In this document: positions 1-10,140 of the stretch, one piece after another
Layout: every line of letters starts with the position of its first letter
How positions within the stretch are numbered: position 1 is the stretch's first letter
Origin: GCA-003244245 sp036279835
GTDB lineage: Bacteria; Actinomycetota; Actinomycetes; Mycobacteriales; Pseudonocardiaceae
Length of the DNA: 23,051 nt
Direction: 5' to 3'
NCBI GenBank assembly: GCA_036279835.1
Contig: DASUII010000103.1
Span: 1-23,051, forward strand
Position numbers and translations under genes: made by a program
Notes under the pieces: model-generated
Seen by the model: the letters and a program-made list of their open reading frames with translations, nothing else
What the model was told of the DNA's origin: nothing
The model's database searches: none

Positions 1-751
1 GTAAGCGCAGCGTGCGCGGCCGCTCAGCCGCGGGCACGGGTGCCACCAGAACCACCGAAGCCGCCCTGACAACCCTGCGGACCTGGCTGCCGGATGCTGA
101 TCGACGAGGCGGTGACCGTCCCGGTGTCGTCGGACGGACCGTCCTCGTTCGCGACGGAAGTCGAGCCCGCCGCGCTGAGCACTCCGACCACAGTCAGCGG
201 GACACCGTTAACCGTGACCGTCTGACCGACGGCGTCCCGCGCGCCGAACAGCTGCTGCGCGGTCGTGGCGGCGAGCACGGCGACCGCCGCGTGGTCGGTG
301 ATGTCCTGGCCGGTGAGGAAGCGGCGCTGTCGACGGTGCGGGCCCGGACCGTGGTCCAGTCCGGCGTCGTGCCGACCACGGTCGTGGTCCAGTTCGAGGT
401 CCCAGCGGTCAGCGATTCCGAGCGCTGCACCGTGGGGGCGACCGCGGCGATGTCCGGCGCCACAACCTTCGAGGCCAGCGCGGTGGCGTCGGTCTCGGTG
501 AGGGTGGAAGCGGAGCCAGAACCGCCCCGGACACCGCTGCTACTGGTGATGCTGCCCGGGGTGATGATGAGCAGGTTGCTGCCAAGCGAGTTGATCTGCT
601 GGCTGATCTGCGCCTGGGCGCCGAGGCCGAGCCCGACGGTCAGCATGACCGCGGCGATACCGATCAGGATGCCGAGGACGGTCAGCCCCGAGCGCATCCG
701 ATGCGACCGCACCGCGTCGAGTCCGGTGCGGATGGTCTCCAGCCAGTTCAT
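1..751 (-). pseudogene. MacB-like ABC transporter permease, frameshifted and truncated by the window edge
   Basis: The start ATG (749-751) overlaps the ATPase stop as ATGA, so the two genes are translationally coupled. The first ~140 codons read as a MacB/FtsX-type permease: an amphipathic start (MNWLETIRTGLDAVRSHRMRSG), one membrane segment (LTVLGILIGIAAVMLTVGLG) and the start of the periplasmic domain (SLGSNLLIITPG). Near 321-330 the family reading jumps one frame. The expected VDSGRFLTGQDITDHAAVAVLAATTAQQLFG continues only if a G is restored in the minus-strand run AGCGCCGC. The second frame then ends at a TGA at 24-26, well short of the usual ~400 residues. No frame in bases 1-170 resembles the later family sequence. 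Seen: one clear frameshift and a premature stop. Inferred: a decayed gene, or base-level sequencing errors. Confidence 0.75.
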
Positions 752-1497
752 CCCCACACCACCGGTGCACGGTGCGCTCCCCCGCTGACTCGATCGCTGT
801 CGTCGCAAATCGCGCCGTCGAAGATGCGCACCGTCCGCTGCGCCGCGGCCGCCACGTCGGACTCGTGGGTGATCAGCACGATGGTCCGGCCGGCGGCGTG
901 CAGCTCGGCAAGCAGGCCCAGCACATCGGAGGTTGACGCGGAGTCCAGATTGCCGGTCGGCTCATCGGCCAGGATCAGCGCCGGGTCGCCGACCAGCGCC
1001 CGCGCGATGGCCACCCGCTGCTGCTGACCACCGGACAGCTCCCCGGGCCGGTGCTGCACCCGATGCTCCAGACCTACCCGAGTCAACGCCTCCAGCGCCT
1101 GGGCGCTGCGCTCGGCTCGCCCGACCCCCGCGTAGCACAGCGGAAGCTCCACGTTGCGTCCCGCCGTCAGCGAGGCCAGCAGATTGAACTGCTGGAACAC
1201 GAAGCCGATCCGCCGGTTGCGAACGTCCGCCAGTTCCTCCTCCGACATCGCGCTGACGTCCTGACCGGCCAACCGGTAGGTGCCCGACGTGGGACTGTCC
1301 AGGCAACCCAGGACATGCATGAGGGTCGACTTCCCGGACCCGGAAGGTCCGGTGATCGCGACGAACTCGCCAGCCTGGATGGACAGGGAGGCTCCGCGCA
1401 ACACCTCCACCTCCAGCGACCCGCTGCGGTAGGTCTTGCCGACATCGCATAGCTCAAGCAGCGGAACCTCAACGACCGGCCGCACGTCAGTAGTCAT
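748..1497 (-). CDS. MacB-type ABC transporter ATP-binding protein
   Basis: This 249-residue ABC ATPase belongs to the LolD/MacB class, which powers export or mechanotransmission by a partner permease at the cytoplasmic membrane. All nucleotide-binding motifs are present: Walker A GPSGSGKS (residues 50-57), Q-loop Q102 in FVFQQFNLL, signature LSGGQQQR (154-161), Walker B LILADEP (174-180) and the H-loop histidine at 211. The stop overlaps the permease start by four bases, and the start lies three bases after the adaptor stop, so the order on the minus strand is adaptor, ATPase, permease. It is the only undamaged member of the three. The substrate cannot be read from the sequence. Confidence 0.93.
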   Translation of the reverse strand: MTTDVRPVVEVPLLELCDVGKTYRSGSLEVEVLRGASLSIQAGEFVAITGPSGSGKSTLMHVLGCLDSPTSGTYRLAGQDVSAMSEEELADVRNRRIGFVFQQFNLLASLTAGRNVELPLCYAGVGRAERSAQALEALTRVGLEHRVQHRPGELSGGQQQRVAIARALVGDPALILADEPTGNLDSASTSDVLGLLAELHAAGRTIVLITHESDVAAAAQRTVRIFDGAICDDSDRVSGGAHRAPVVWG

Positions 1498-1500
1498 CGC

Positions 1501-2449
1501 TCACCCTGTCCCGCCGGTAGGCCCACGCCCGCCGCCACCACCGCCGCCGCAACCGCCTCCACCGAAACCGCCTCCACCGAAGCCACCGGCACCACCGCCG
1601 AAACCGGCCCCGCGGCCAGTGCCAGCGGAACCGGTGCTGGTGGGCGCGGCGGGTAACACCACGCTGGTGCCGGCCCCCAATCCGTCGATGATCTGGGTCT
1701 GGCCGCCTGCGCTGAGCCCCACTGTCACTGGATGAGCCACCTGCTTGTCACCGGCCATCTCGTAGACCACGGATTTGCCAGCGACCTGATGCACCGCGCC
1801 GCGAGGCACGACCAGCACGTCGGTGAGCTGCTTGACAATGATCGAGACCTGGGCGTTGGCGCCGATAGCGAGGCCCGCGGGGCTACCGGTGACCTCGAGG
1901 GTGACCGGATAGGTGGCAATCCCGGAGCTCTGGCTGCCGACCATTCCCACCGACGCCCGCGAACGGCGCCGTCAAGGTCGCCTTCGACAGATTCTGCTGC
2001 GCTACCGCCAACTGGGCGTTCGCTGAGGCCAACGCCGCGTTGTCGGCGTTGACTTGCGCCGCCGAGGCGCCGGCGGCCCGGTCAGCAGCGATCTTGGCCA
2101 CCGCTGACGCCACCGCCGCGTGAGCCTGGGCGAGCTGGCTCGGCAGCGACGCCGCACCCAGCGTCGCCAGCGTCTCTCCGGCCTGCACCGACTCTCCGAC
2201 CGCCGCCGGTACCGCGGTGACCTGTCCATTGATCCCGAAGCTCAGGTTCGACTGCTGGGCCGGTTCAATCGTGCCGGTCGCCGTCACCGTCTGGCGGATG
2301 GTGCCCAAGCTGGCGGTAGCCAGCCGCGGGGCAGCGACTGACTGCGATCCCGACCATACCCACGAGGCGAGCGCGACGCTGAGGACCACCACGACCGCAC
2401 TCGAGAGCAGCCATCGCTTGCGGGGTACCCGCCCTAACGCTGGCTTCAA
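1501..2449 (-). pseudogene. MacA/HlyD-like membrane fusion protein with internal deletion and frameshift
   Basis: This is the periplasmic adaptor of the MacAB-like operon. It starts at a TTG (2447-2449) preceded by AAGGA at 7 bases. Residues 13-32 form a membrane anchor (LLSSAVVVVLSVALASWVW), followed by the first half of the lipoyl/barrel-sandwich domain and an alanine-rich hairpin ending at KATLTAPFAG. The second lipoyl half and most of the beta-barrel are missing. A different frame resumes near 1950 with YPVTLEVTGSPAGLAIGANAQ and continues to a glycine-rich C-terminus (about 34 residues, mostly GGGFGG-like). The two frames differ by one base, so the deletion is not a multiple of three; roughly 60-80 residues are absent compared with typical adaptors. 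Read as two pieces, 1883-2449 and 1501-1950. It is probably inactive unless the assembly is wrong. Confidence 0.75.
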
Positions 2450-2597
2450 GACGGCATCCTTCTGCAGGCCTCACGGGCGAGTGGCATCTTCGACAGTGAG
2501 AGAAGCAGCCGAAACTGGAGAGGCGCTGGCGGGAGCCTGGGCGTTGCATGGGAGCAACCGAGCAGCAGCAGAACCTAACCGGGGAGGGCAGGTCCTG

Positions 2598-3272
2598 TCA
2601 CAGGTCCGGGAACGGTTCGGTCAGGGACCGCAGCACGTGATCGGCCTGCGCCGCGCGCAGCTCGTCGACGCCGTAGTTGCCGCTGGCGACGCCGATCGCG
2701 GTAGCTCCCGCGGTGCGACCGGCCGCGACATCGCGCGGCGTGTCCCCGACGACGTACACCTGTTCCGGGGAGAGGTCCTGACCGTGTAGCCGAGCGGCCT
2801 TGGCGATGCCCAGGCGGGTGACTTCGGTCCGGTCGGGGGAGTCCGATCCGTAGGAACCGAAAATGAAGTACCTGTTGAGCTTGCCGGGTTCCATCTTGGT
2901 GCGCGCCGCACCCTCCATCGCGCCGGAGACCACCCCGAGGATGATCCCGGCGTCGGTGAGCCGCTGCAGCAGGTCCTCCGCACCGTCGAGCACCCGGTAG
3001 GCCTGCGACGTCCAGATCTCCTCGGACAGGCGCCAGAGATATTTGGCGTACAGCCGAGCCATCTCATCGTAGCTCGGGTCGCGGCCGAGCACCGCACGGA
3101 AGGTCCCCCGACCGACCTGCGGATCGGTCTCCCCGGCCGAGGTGTGCTTGCCGATGTCGGCGGGCACCCCGTGCAACTGATCGAACGCCCACGCCCAGCT
3201 GCGGGCCCCGGCGCCGCCGGTGTGCACCAGGGTTTCGTCGATGTCGAACAGCACCGCGATCGGTTTCACCAT
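2598..3272 (-). CDS. HAD-superfamily hydrolase (phosphoglycolate phosphatase-like)
   Basis: This predicted phosphatase has 224 residues. The haloacid dehalogenase motifs are clear: motif I FDIDETL with nucleophile D10 and acid/base D12, motif II serine S116 in VVSGAMEG, a lysine in GIAKAAR (K158), and motif III VGDTPRD (D177, D181). A helical cap domain lies between residues ~20 and 95, as in subfamily I phosphatases. I chose the ATG at 3270-3272 because the upstream extension has no family resemblance and this start lies one base after the stop of the 6-phosphogluconate dehydrogenase gene. That indicates co-transcription and coupling. The substrate is unknown; the neighbours suggest a sugar phosphate or phosphoglycolate. 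The family call is strong, the substrate is inference. Confidence 0.9.
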   Translation of the reverse strand: MVKPIAVLFDIDETLVHTGGAGARSWAWAFDQLHGVPADIGKHTSAGETDPQVGRGTFRAVLGRDPSYDEMARLYAKYLWRLSEEIWTSQAYRVLDGAEDLLQRLTDAGIILGVVSGAMEGAARTKMEPGKLNRYFIFGSYGSDSPDRTEVTRLGIAKAARLHGQDLSPEQVYVVGDTPRDVAAGRTAGATAIGVASGNYGVDELRAAQADHVLRSLTEPFPDL

Positions 3273-3273
3273 C

Positions 3274-4299
<1,026 letters not shown>

Positions 4300-4421
4300 C
4301 TACGTCTCCTTGGTGATCTGATAGGTGCGTTGCGCGAGTACCCCAGATTCGTCGGAGCAGGCGTGGGTACACCCTGATGAGGACAAGGCTTCCACAACAA
4401 CATCGGGATGGAGCGGACCCC

Positions 4422-5195
4422 ATGCTCTTGGAGGGTAGGAAGGCGATCGTCACCGGCGCCTCCAGCGGTATCGGCAAGGCGACCGCGGAGCGGTTGGGAC
4501 GCGAAGGCGCCAACGTCTGCGTGAACTACTACTCCGACAAGGAACAAGGCGACGCCCACGAGGTGGTCACGAGCATCGAACGTGCCGGCCCTGGCAGGGC
4601 GATCGCGGTGCAGGCCGACGTCGGCAGCGAAACCGACGTCGAGCGGATGGTGGCCGAGACCGTCACAGCGTTCGGTGGCGTGGACATCATGGTCAATAAC
4701 GCCGGAATCGAGAAGCAGATCCCGCTGCTGGAGACCTCCCAGGAAGACTGGGAGCGAATTCTGCGGACCAACCTCACGGGGACGTTCCTGTGCCTGCGGG
4801 AGGCCGGAAAGGTCATGGCCGACGGCGGTGGTGGGGTGATCGTCAACATGTCCAGCGTGCACGAGTTCATTCCCTGGCCCGGCTTCGCGCCGTATTGCGC
4901 CAGCAAAGGCGGGGTCAAGCTGCTGATGGAGACCGCCGCCCGGGAACTCGCCCCGAAGGGTATCCGCGTCGTCAACATCGCTCCAGGCGCCATCGTCACA
5001 CCGATCAACAAGTTCGTTCTGGACGACCCCGAGGCCAAACACGCGGTGGAAGAAGAGATCCCTATCGGACGGATGGGCCAACCTGAGGAAATCGCGGCGG
5101 CGGTGGTCTGGGCGGCCAGCGGGGAGGCGAGCTACGTCACCGGCACAACTATTGTTGTGGACGGCGGGATGTCGCTGTATCCGAAATTCGTTTAG
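4422..5195 (+). CDS. Short-chain dehydrogenase, glucose 1-dehydrogenase-like
   Basis: A classical SDR of 257 residues. Seen: nucleotide motif TGASSGIG (11-18), NNAG (92-95), catalytic serine in NMSS (S145), YxxxK as Y158-C-A-S-K162, and the C-terminal VTGTTIVVDGGMSLYP tail typical of bacterial glucose 1-dehydrogenases. The ATG at 4422 was preferred over an upstream in-frame ATG at 4377: it has GGAG at 4410-4413 with 8-base spacing, and the domain begins immediately. The upstream intergenic region shared with gnd contains a 6-bp inverted pair, GTACCC (4338-4343) and GGGTAC (4365-4370), a weak candidate operator. The gene ends convergently with the aldose epimerase, the two stops sharing TTAG at 5192-5195. 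The sugar substrate is inferred from similarity and neighbours. Confidence 0.88.
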   Translation: MLLEGRKAIVTGASSGIGKATAERLGREGANVCVNYYSDKEQGDAHEVVTSIERAGPGRAIAVQADVGSETDVERMVAETVTAFGGVDIMVNNAGIEKQIPLLETSQEDWERILRTNLTGTFLCLREAGKVMADGGGGVIVNMSSVHEFIPWPGFAPYCASKGGVKLLMETAARELAPKGIRVVNIAPGAIVTPINKFVLDDPEAKHAVEEEIPIGRMGQPEEIAAAVVWAASGEASYVTGTTIVVDGGMSLYPKFV

Positions 5196-6115
5196 TAGGC
5201 GGCACCGAGCCGGGCGCCCCAGCGGGTCGTGACCGCCTCGCCCGGTGCCAGCCGGCGGACGCCCTGGCCGGATTGGAAGGCGTTCGGCGGGCAGGTCATC
5301 GGCTCGGCTCCCAACCCGAGGCGGCGACGGTCCGGGCTGAGCGTGTCGCCGGTGTAGAGCTCGACGATCGGGTAGGTGCCGTCGACCCACAGCTGCGCGC
5401 ACCTGCCGTCCGGCCCGTCCAACCAAACCCACGCCCGCCCCGCCTCGTCGCGGGCAAGATCTGTGAACGCGAAGTCGATTCGCAGCTCACCCAGCCTGCG
5501 AGGTTCGGAGAAATCGAAGCGCCCGCCGGCAACCGGCTCGGTTCCCGTCGGCAGCTGGCGGGTCGGGTCGGTGACGATCCGATTGCCAGCCGTGAATCTC
5601 AGCACCGCATCGTCGATCACGCCGCTGCCCGGCGAGAGGTACGGATGCTGCCCAGCGCCATACGGGCAGCTGCGTTCGCCCCGGTTGGTCGCCGTCGTGG
5701 TGACCGTCAAGCCGTCGTCATCGAGGAGGTAGTCCACCTCAACCTCGAGCAGGAACGGGTAGCCGGTCAGGGGATGCAGCCGGGTGCCCATGGTGACCCG
5801 GTTGGGCTCCTCGCGCACCGCGTCCCAGGACCGCCAGCGTAGGAAGCCGTGGATCGCGTTGCTCTTCTCCGGTTCGGTGATCGCCACCTGATAGTCGACA
5901 CCGTCGAACCGGTACCGACCGTCGGCCAGCCGATTGGGCCAGGGCACCAGCGGAGCGCCGTGCGCGCCATCGCACATCGCATCCAGCGGGTAGGGGTCGA
6001 GAACCGGCCGCTCGCCCACCCGATACTCCCGCACCCCGCCGCCGACCTCCACCACCACGGCGACCTGCTCGCCATGCCGGATTTCGTACTGCCGCCCCGA
6101 CGGTGGAATGCTCAT
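5192..6115 (-). CDS. Aldose 1-epimerase (mutarotase) family protein
   Basis: Interconverts alpha and beta anomers of aldoses. The protein has 307 residues. Seen: the family start pattern PLVPWPNRLADGRYRFDG with R62, the first catalytic histidine in NAIHGFLRWRSW (H89), the second in GAGQHPYL (H157), and late segments VELYTGDTL and GLGAEPMTCPPNAFQSG of the galactose mutarotase-like fold. The start ATG at 6113-6115 follows GAGG at about 5 bases on the minus strand. It is divergent from the SARP regulator across ~96 bases and convergent with the glucose-dehydrogenase-like SDR. With those neighbours it could supply the beta-anomer that glucose dehydrogenases use; that link is inference. Confidence 0.9.
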   Translation of the reverse strand: MSIPPSGRQYEIRHGEQVAVVVEVGGGVREYRVGERPVLDPYPLDAMCDGAHGAPLVPWPNRLADGRYRFDGVDYQVAITEPEKSNAIHGFLRWRSWDAVREEPNRVTMGTRLHPLTGYPFLLEVEVDYLLDDDGLTVTTTATNRGERSCPYGAGQHPYLSPGSGVIDDAVLRFTAGNRIVTDPTRQLPTGTEPVAGGRFDFSEPRRLGELRIDFAFTDLARDEAGRAWVWLDGPDGRCAQLWVDGTYPIVELYTGDTLSPDRRRLGLGAEPMTCPPNAFQSGQGVRRLAPGEAVTTRWGARLGAAY

Positions 6116-6199
6116 ACGACCTCAGGCTAGCGGCCCACCCCACCACACGACGCTGAGCGCCTACAGTCACAGCCACACGTGGATCCCGGCGCCGAAGCC

Positions 6200-6205
6200 A
6201 GGAGG
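6200..6205 (+). promoter_or_regulatory. Ribosome binding site AGGAGG deciding the start of the SARP gene
   Basis: A perfect AGGAGG lies six bases before a GTG at 6212. The upstream in-frame GTG at 6179 has no such site. The SARP domain pattern (SLRVRLLGDLQV) also begins right after 6212, so the later start is preferred. Confidence 0.75.
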
Positions 6206-6211
6206 TGGGTG

Positions 6212-9200
6212 GTGCAAAGCCTCCGGGTGCGGCTTCTGGGCGACCTTCAGGTGGAGGGGTGCGATCCGGCGCGTCTGGGCCGCCGCCAGGTTCGCAGACT
6301 ACTCAAGATCCTCTCCCTTCATCACGACCGGCATCTCGGGCCGGACCGGCTGGCCGACTGCCTGTGGGGCGACGATCCCCCGGCGCGACCGGCTGATCAG
6401 ATCTCCGTGCTGGTCAGCCGGCTGCGTGGGGTGCTCGGTGCCGATCGGATTCGACGCAACGATGCCGGCTACTCGTTGGCGGTTGACTGGCTGGATCTCG
6501 ATGCGCTTCGGGAGTACGCGGCACAGGCCGATCACCGGCTGGCCGCAGCCGCAGTGGGAGCCGCCCGGACGGCAGCCGCAGCGGGGCTCGCACTGGTCCG
6601 GGGACCGCTGCTCGCCGACGAGCCCGACGCCCGGTGGGCCGACGCGGAGCGCTCGGCCGCCGACCTGCTCGTCTCGCGCCTGCACCACACGGCCGCCGCG
6701 GCAGCCCTGGCGGCCGGCGACTTCGCGAGCGCGGCTGAGCTGTCCAGCCAGATGCTGGCGGCGGATCCCTATGACGAGGTGGCGTTGCGGGCGCTGATGG
6801 AGGCGTTGACCCGGTGGGGCCGTCCGGCCTCCGCATTGGCTGCCTACTCCGGAGCCCGAGAGCGCCTGGCCGAGGACTTGGGGGCCGGTCTGTCCACCGA
6901 GACCGAGGCGTTGCACACAGCGATACTGCTCGGCGAGCTTCCCGCTGCCCGAGTGCCGGACGGATCCGTCGTCACCACCGCCGTTGAGCTGCCGGGGCGC
7001 GCCGGGGCGATCAGCGAGCTCGATGATTTGTTCCAGCGCGTCGAGCACGGGTGCGGCCAGGTGGGAATGGTCGAGGGTGAAGCCGGCATCGGCAAGTCAC
7101 GGTTGCTGCACGTCTGGAGCGAGCGGCTGGCTGCTCGGGGAGTGCGGGTCGTGCCCGTAGCGGGCGACGAGCTCGGTCGAGCCCTGCCGCTGCAACCGGT
7201 TCTCGACGCTGTGGGTGAACTCGTACGCCACGCCGGCAGCGGCGGCGCTGACCAGGTCCTGGGTCCCGATATCGCCATCCTCGGGCCGTTGATCGGCGGC
7301 CAGACCGAACCGGCTGGGGCAGCTGCGCTCGCCGCACTCACCGACCCGGGCGCTGGCCAGGCACTGCTGTTCGCCGCACTGTTCAGCGTCCTACGACGGC
7401 AGGCGGAACGCGAGCCGCTGGTGCTGGTCATCGACGACGTCCATCTCGCCGATACCGCCACCACAAGATGGCTCCGCCAGGCAGTGCGCCGCCTGGCGGA
7501 CAGTCGCGTCGCCGTCATCGCCGCCCGCCGGGCCGAGGAAGGAGTACCGCTGCCCGGGGTGACGACCATCGCCTTAGGTCCGCTCGATCTCGACGCCGCC
7601 GTAGCGATCGTCGGCCCCGACCGCGCTGCCCAGCTGCACACCCGCAGCGCAGGCCACCCCCTGTTTTTGGTCGAGCTGGCGGCCGCCGACGCTGAAGGCG
7701 AGCTGCCGCTCAGCATCCGGCGGGCCGTCGACGAGCGTTGCGCTCGCAGTGGCGCCGCGGCTGCCACGTTGCGCGCCGCCGCGGTGATCGGTCCCGAGAT
7801 CGACCTGGACCTCCTCGCGGCGGCGACCGCCACCGCGCCCGGCGAGCTGCTCGACCATCTGGAGGAAGGGGTGCGGCGGCGGTTCCTCGTCGAGCAGGGC
7901 CCGAGGTTCACCTTCGCCCACGCCTTGGTACGCGAAGCGCTGGCTTCCGCAGTAGGAGCGTCCCGAACCGCCTACATCCACCGGGCGGCGGCTCGGGCGC
8001 TAGCCGCCCGGCCCGGTGCGGACCCGCTGGCGGTGGCCAGGCACGCCCGCCTGGGAGGCGAGTTGGCGGAGGCCTCGACCATGTTGGTGACCGCGGCGCG
8101 GCTGGCGGTGGCCCGGTTCGATCAGGAGGAGGCGCTGCGCCTGCTGGACGAGGCGGTGACATTGCACGACACGGTCGGCGCTCGCCTCGAGCGGGCCCGG
8201 GTGTGCTCGATGCTGGCTCGCTACCAGCAGGTCTCGGAGGACATCGAGGTTGCTCGGTCCCTGGGCGCCGGAGCAGAGGCGCTGGAGGTGGCCGCGTGGT
8301 CGGCACACTTGCAACGCCGGTTCGACCAGGCGCTCATCCTCGCCGATCAGGGTGCACAGCAGGCCACCGACGTAGACCTGCGCACCAGCTGCTTGGCCCT
8401 CGGTGGCTGGGTGTCGCTGGTCTCGGGCAACCTCGATGGCGCCGCAGACCGCCTCGAGGGCGCGGCCGGTGCAGCGCCGGCGGCCAGCGGCCGGATGGTC
8501 GAGGCGTGGTTGGCGTGGCTGCGGATGAATCAGGGCCGCCCGGCCGAGACCCTGCAGCTGGTGCAACAACACGACGGCGAAGGGCTCGCTGCGTACCGGT
8601 TCCCCAACGCCTACGCCCTGATGGCGGCCACCATGGCGTTGGGGATGCTGGGGCGTGCCGAGGAGGCACTGGCCACGCTGGATGCGCTCGACACCGACGT
8701 GGCGCGGATGGGCGCCCAACGGTGGATCGCACGCCCGCTGAACCTGCGCGGGTGGATCCTGCGCAACCTCGGTGAGCTCACCGCCGCCGACGATCTCAAC
8801 CAGGCGGCCATCGAGGCGGCCCGCCCACGAGGACTGATCGAGCCGCTGGCCCACGCGCTGCTCGACCTGGCCTCGGGGAGGTTGCTGACCGGTGACCTTG
8901 ACGCGGTAGGCAAGCTCCTCGACGAGGCCGCGGCGTTCGCTGAAGTGGAGCACGCTTTTCGCTGGCGCCATCAACTGCGCGGCCGGCTGGTCCGCGCCCG
9001 TCTCGACCTGGCCCTGGGGGACGCCGAGGCTGCGCTGGTCGGCGCCGAGTCTCTCGCCGCCGACGCCGCCAGCCTCGGCGCACCCCGGTACCAGGCGCAA
9101 GCTCGGCTGGTTGCGGCGACGGCGGCACACCGAGTGGGGGGCGTCGTCGATTTGGATGAGGTGGGTCGGCTGCTGTTACGGCTCGACGAGGTGGCCGGCC

Positions 9201-9358
9201 TCGAGTCGTGGTGGATCACCGGCGAGGTCGCTGCGGCGTTCGGGGTCGGCGAGTGGGAGGAGCTGGCCCGACGCCGGGTCGGCGAACTCCGGACGCATGC
9301 CGGCGGCTACACCCGCGCGCTGGAACGCGAAGCCGGTCGCCGGCTGGGCTGGCGTTAG
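6212..9358 (+). CDS. SARP/AfsR-type transcriptional regulator with BTAD and ATPase domains
   Basis: A 1048-residue regulator. Residues ~4-90 form the OmpR-like winged helix of SARP proteins (LRVRLLGDLQVEG, then LADCLWGDDPP and SVLVSRLRGVLG). Residues ~95-235 are the alanine-rich bacterial transcriptional activation domain, ending at ALAAYSGARERLAEDLGAGLS. An AAA/NB-ARC-like ATPase follows, with Walker A GEAGIGKS (289-296) and Walker B LVIDDVHLAD (D408, D409). The remaining ~450 residues are helical TPR-like repeats; no C-terminal LuxR helix-turn-helix is seen. Such proteins usually activate nearby specialised-metabolism genes. Here no biosynthetic cluster is visible, only a methyltransferase/APH/SnoaL trio ending convergently at 9355-9358. 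Targets are therefore unknown. Confidence 0.9.
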   Translation: MQSLRVRLLGDLQVEGCDPARLGRRQVRRLLKILSLHHDRHLGPDRLADCLWGDDPPARPADQISVLVSRLRGVLGADRIRRNDAGYSLAVDWLDLDALREYAAQADHRLAAAAVGAARTAAAAGLALVRGPLLADEPDARWADAERSAADLLVSRLHHTAAAAALAAGDFASAAELSSQMLAADPYDEVALRALMEALTRWGRPASALAAYSGARERLAEDLGAGLSTETEALHTAILLGELPAARVPDGSVVTTAVELPGRAGAISELDDLFQRVEHGCGQVGMVEGEAGIGKSRLLHVWSERLAARGVRVVPVAGDELGRALPLQPVLDAVGELVRHAGSGGADQVLGPDIAILGPLIGGQTEPAGAAALAALTDPGAGQALLFAALFSVLRRQAEREPLVLVIDDVHLADTATTRWLRQAVRRLADSRVAVIAARRAEEGVPLPGVTTIALGPLDLDAAVAIVGPDRAAQLHTRSAGHPLFLVELAAADAEGELPLSIRRAVDERCARSGAAAATLRAAAVIGPEIDLDLLAAATATAPGELLDHLEEGVRRRFLVEQGPRFTFAHALVREALASAVGASRTAYIHRAAARALAARPGADPLAVARHARLGGELAEASTMLVTAARLAVARFDQEEALRLLDEAVTLHDTVGARLERARVCSMLARYQQVSEDIEVARSLGAGAEALEVAAWSAHLQRRFDQALILADQGAQQATDVDLRTSCLALGGWVSLVSGNLDGAADRLEGAAGAAPAASGRMVEAWLAWLRMNQGRPAETLQLVQQHDGEGLAAYRFPNAYALMAATMALGMLGRAEEALATLDALDTDVARMGAQRWIARPLNLRGWILRNLGELTAADDLNQAAIEAARPRGLIEPLAHALLDLASGRLLTGDLDAVGKLLDEAAAFAEVEHAFRWRHQLRGRLVRARLDLALGDAEAALVGAESLAADAASLGAPRYQAQARLVAATAAHRVGGVVDLDEVGRLLLRLDEVAGLESWWITGEVAAAFGVGEWEELARRRVGELRTHAGGYTRALEREAGRRLGWR

Positions 9359-10140
9359 CTGGGTTGGCTGCTCACCCGCCCAGTCAGTAGGACCGCCGCC
9401 GGTCGCCACCCTTGGGCGTGCGGCCTGACCGCGGCGAGGGCTTGACGGACGAGCTCGACTCTCGCCGGAGGGTCAAGCGCGCCCACCCACGGGGCGATCT
9501 GCGGCGTGGCCAGGCGGTAGGCGACCACCGCGTGGGAACCCAGCAGGCCGAGATCCTCGCGGTGCAGCCAGGCCCGCACCGAGACCAGGCCCGCCTGCCA
9601 GGCGGTCGCCGCAAGTCGTTCCGGATTCCCGGACTCGTACTCCACCTGCTCCTGCATCGCCTGGTACCAGGCCGGCGGGACCCAGCCCCAGGAGGCCACG
9701 ACGGCGTCGATCGCCGCTTTCACCGGGTCGCGCTGTCCCCCCGCCCAGGTCGAGGCGAGCGCCACTCCGCCGGGACGCACAACCCGGGCCAGCTCGGCCA
9801 GGGCAGGACCCGGCGGCAGGTGGTTGAGCAGGAACCCGGCGACAGCGGCGTCGAACACACCGTCGCACAACGGCAGCGCGAGCACGTCAGCCACGACGGC
9901 TGGCCAGCCCTGCCCACTCCGGTAGCTGACCATCCCAATAGATCTGTCAACGACCACCACCCGGGCGCCGCGAGCCGCCGCGGCCTGCGCGACCGCGCCC
10001 GTCCCGCTCCCGATGTCGAGAACCAGGCACCCCGCCAATTCCACCGGCGACGCTGCCACCAGGGACCGGGCGAGAGGCCGGTACACCAGACCGGCCGCGG
10101 CGTCCCACTCGTGCGCCAGGCCGTCGTAGGCGGTCGTCAC
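9355..10140 (-). CDS. Class I SAM-dependent methyltransferase
   Basis: A 261-residue methyltransferase of the type-11 (UbiE-like) fold. Seen: motif I VLDIGSGTGAVAQAA (40-54), acidic motif II VVVVDRS, motif III PLCDGVFDAAVAGFLLNHLP, and the ARVVRPGGVALAS strand. I chose the GTG at 10138-10140, which overlaps the TGA of the kinase gene as GTGA and places the domain at the N-terminus. The longer open frame to 10272 only reads through the kinase gene. The stop TAA is nested with the SARP stop in TTAG. It appears translationally coupled to the APH-like kinase. The substrate is unknown; a small molecule is likely, given the kinase and SnoaL-like neighbours (inference). Confidence 0.87.
   Translation of the reverse strand: MTTAYDGLAHEWDAAAGLVYRPLARSLVAASPVELAGCLVLDIGSGTGAVAQAAAARGARVVVVDRSIGMVSYRSGQGWPAVVADVLALPLCDGVFDAAVAGFLLNHLPPGPALAELARVVRPGGVALASTWAGGQRDPVKAAIDAVVASWGWVPPAWYQAMQEQVEYESGNPERLAATAWQAGLVSVRAWLHREDLGLLGSHAVVAYRLATPQIAPWVGALDPPARVELVRQALAAVRPHAQGWRPAAVLLTGRVSSQPS

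Noticed and set aside
1505..1735. Proline-rich plus-strand protein of PPPPPQPPPPKP type
   Set aside because: It is the antisense shadow of the glycine-rich tail of the MacA-like adaptor.
7738..8775. Long arginine/glycine-rich ORF inside the SARP gene
   Set aside because: GC-rich frame shadow with no domain signal; the SARP frame is continuous throughout.
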